DNA of 36,672 bases from a virus: the IMG/VR virus record IMGVR_UViG_3300025674_000148, positions 1 to 36,672 of that record. One strand, written 5' to 3'. This document shows positions 36,605-36,672 of the stretch, one piece after another. A program made the position numbers and the translations under genes. Every line of letters begins with the position of its first letter. The stretch's first letter is position 1. The notes beneath the pieces are model-generated. The model saw only the letters and a program-made list of their open reading frames with translations. It ran no database searches and was not told the origin of the DNA.

Positions 36605-36672
36605 ATCACTTTTTACAGATACTTAAAACCAAGTTTTAATTTTATTATGCAGGGGCTTGGTTCTGCGCGGTC

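Noticed and set aside
1-36672. Circular closure of the array across the window ends
   Set aside because: TTGGTTCTGCG near 36658 recalls the core, but bases are missing, spacing to unit 1 would be ~41 and not ~57, and no pairing stem is visible.
1-36672. tRNA genes, integrase and lysogeny repressor
   Set aside because: I looked for cloverleaf/T-arm motifs, tyrosine or serine recombinase motifs and CI-type proteins and saw none.

Overview
The window looks like most or all of a podovirus-type tailed phage from a marine bacterium, probably an alphaproteobacterium. This rests on gene content: many tail-fibre proteins of a type common in marine phages, a 2OG-Fe(II) oxygenase, a P22/SU10-like set of portal, scaffold, capsid, two adaptors and a propeller-like nozzle protein, and no long tail sheath, tube or tape-measure gene. 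The host is inference. I see no integrase, tRNA gene or CRISPR array, and no DNA polymerase gene.

Layout. A short plus-strand lysis operon (34202-36233: TM protein, tiny Cys/Tyr-rich protein, membrane-anchored coiled coil, two holin candidates, M15 peptidase) diverges from a long run of minus-strand genes. Going leftward these are: an early/replication module (34082-28792: small protein, ribbon-helix-helix regulator, RuvC-like resolvase, RecE-like exonuclease, candidate SSB, TOPRIM primase-helicase, PD-(D/E)XK-like nuclease); a non-coding iteron cluster (28647-28781); a packaging module (28627-25580: small terminase, a 47-aa gene, large terminase) followed by the oxygenase; a strong terminator near 24.85 kb; several very small basic genes; two possible polyvalent/ejected proteins; then portal, scaffold, capsid, adaptors, tail fibres, nozzle and internal virion proteins down to 1631. 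An HNH endonuclease lies convergent with the lysis operon at the right end.

The most striking region is the left end. After a terminator (1341-1370), a separate minus-strand unit has its own promoter-like element, three small genes joined by ATGA overlaps (one a 31-aa membrane peptide), and then, six bases past the last stop codon, an array of at least seven hairpins (8-391). Each has a different outer stem, exactly 34 nt inside it, and a central 3-bp hairpin which on the minus strand is GCA-GAAA-UGC, a GNRA tetraloop. Stem types alternate A-B-C-A-B-C-A, giving a ~168-bp triple unit. Outer stems and one inner stem show compensatory changes. I know of no described family with this design.

The promoter-like element before that unit recurs before the early operon and before the ribbon-helix-helix gene: TTG-N7-GTYMAC-N5-GTTAACA, with boxes 11 bp apart. 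This suggests that the hairpin RNA unit and the early genes share one regulator, perhaps the ribbon-helix-helix protein. That link is inference.
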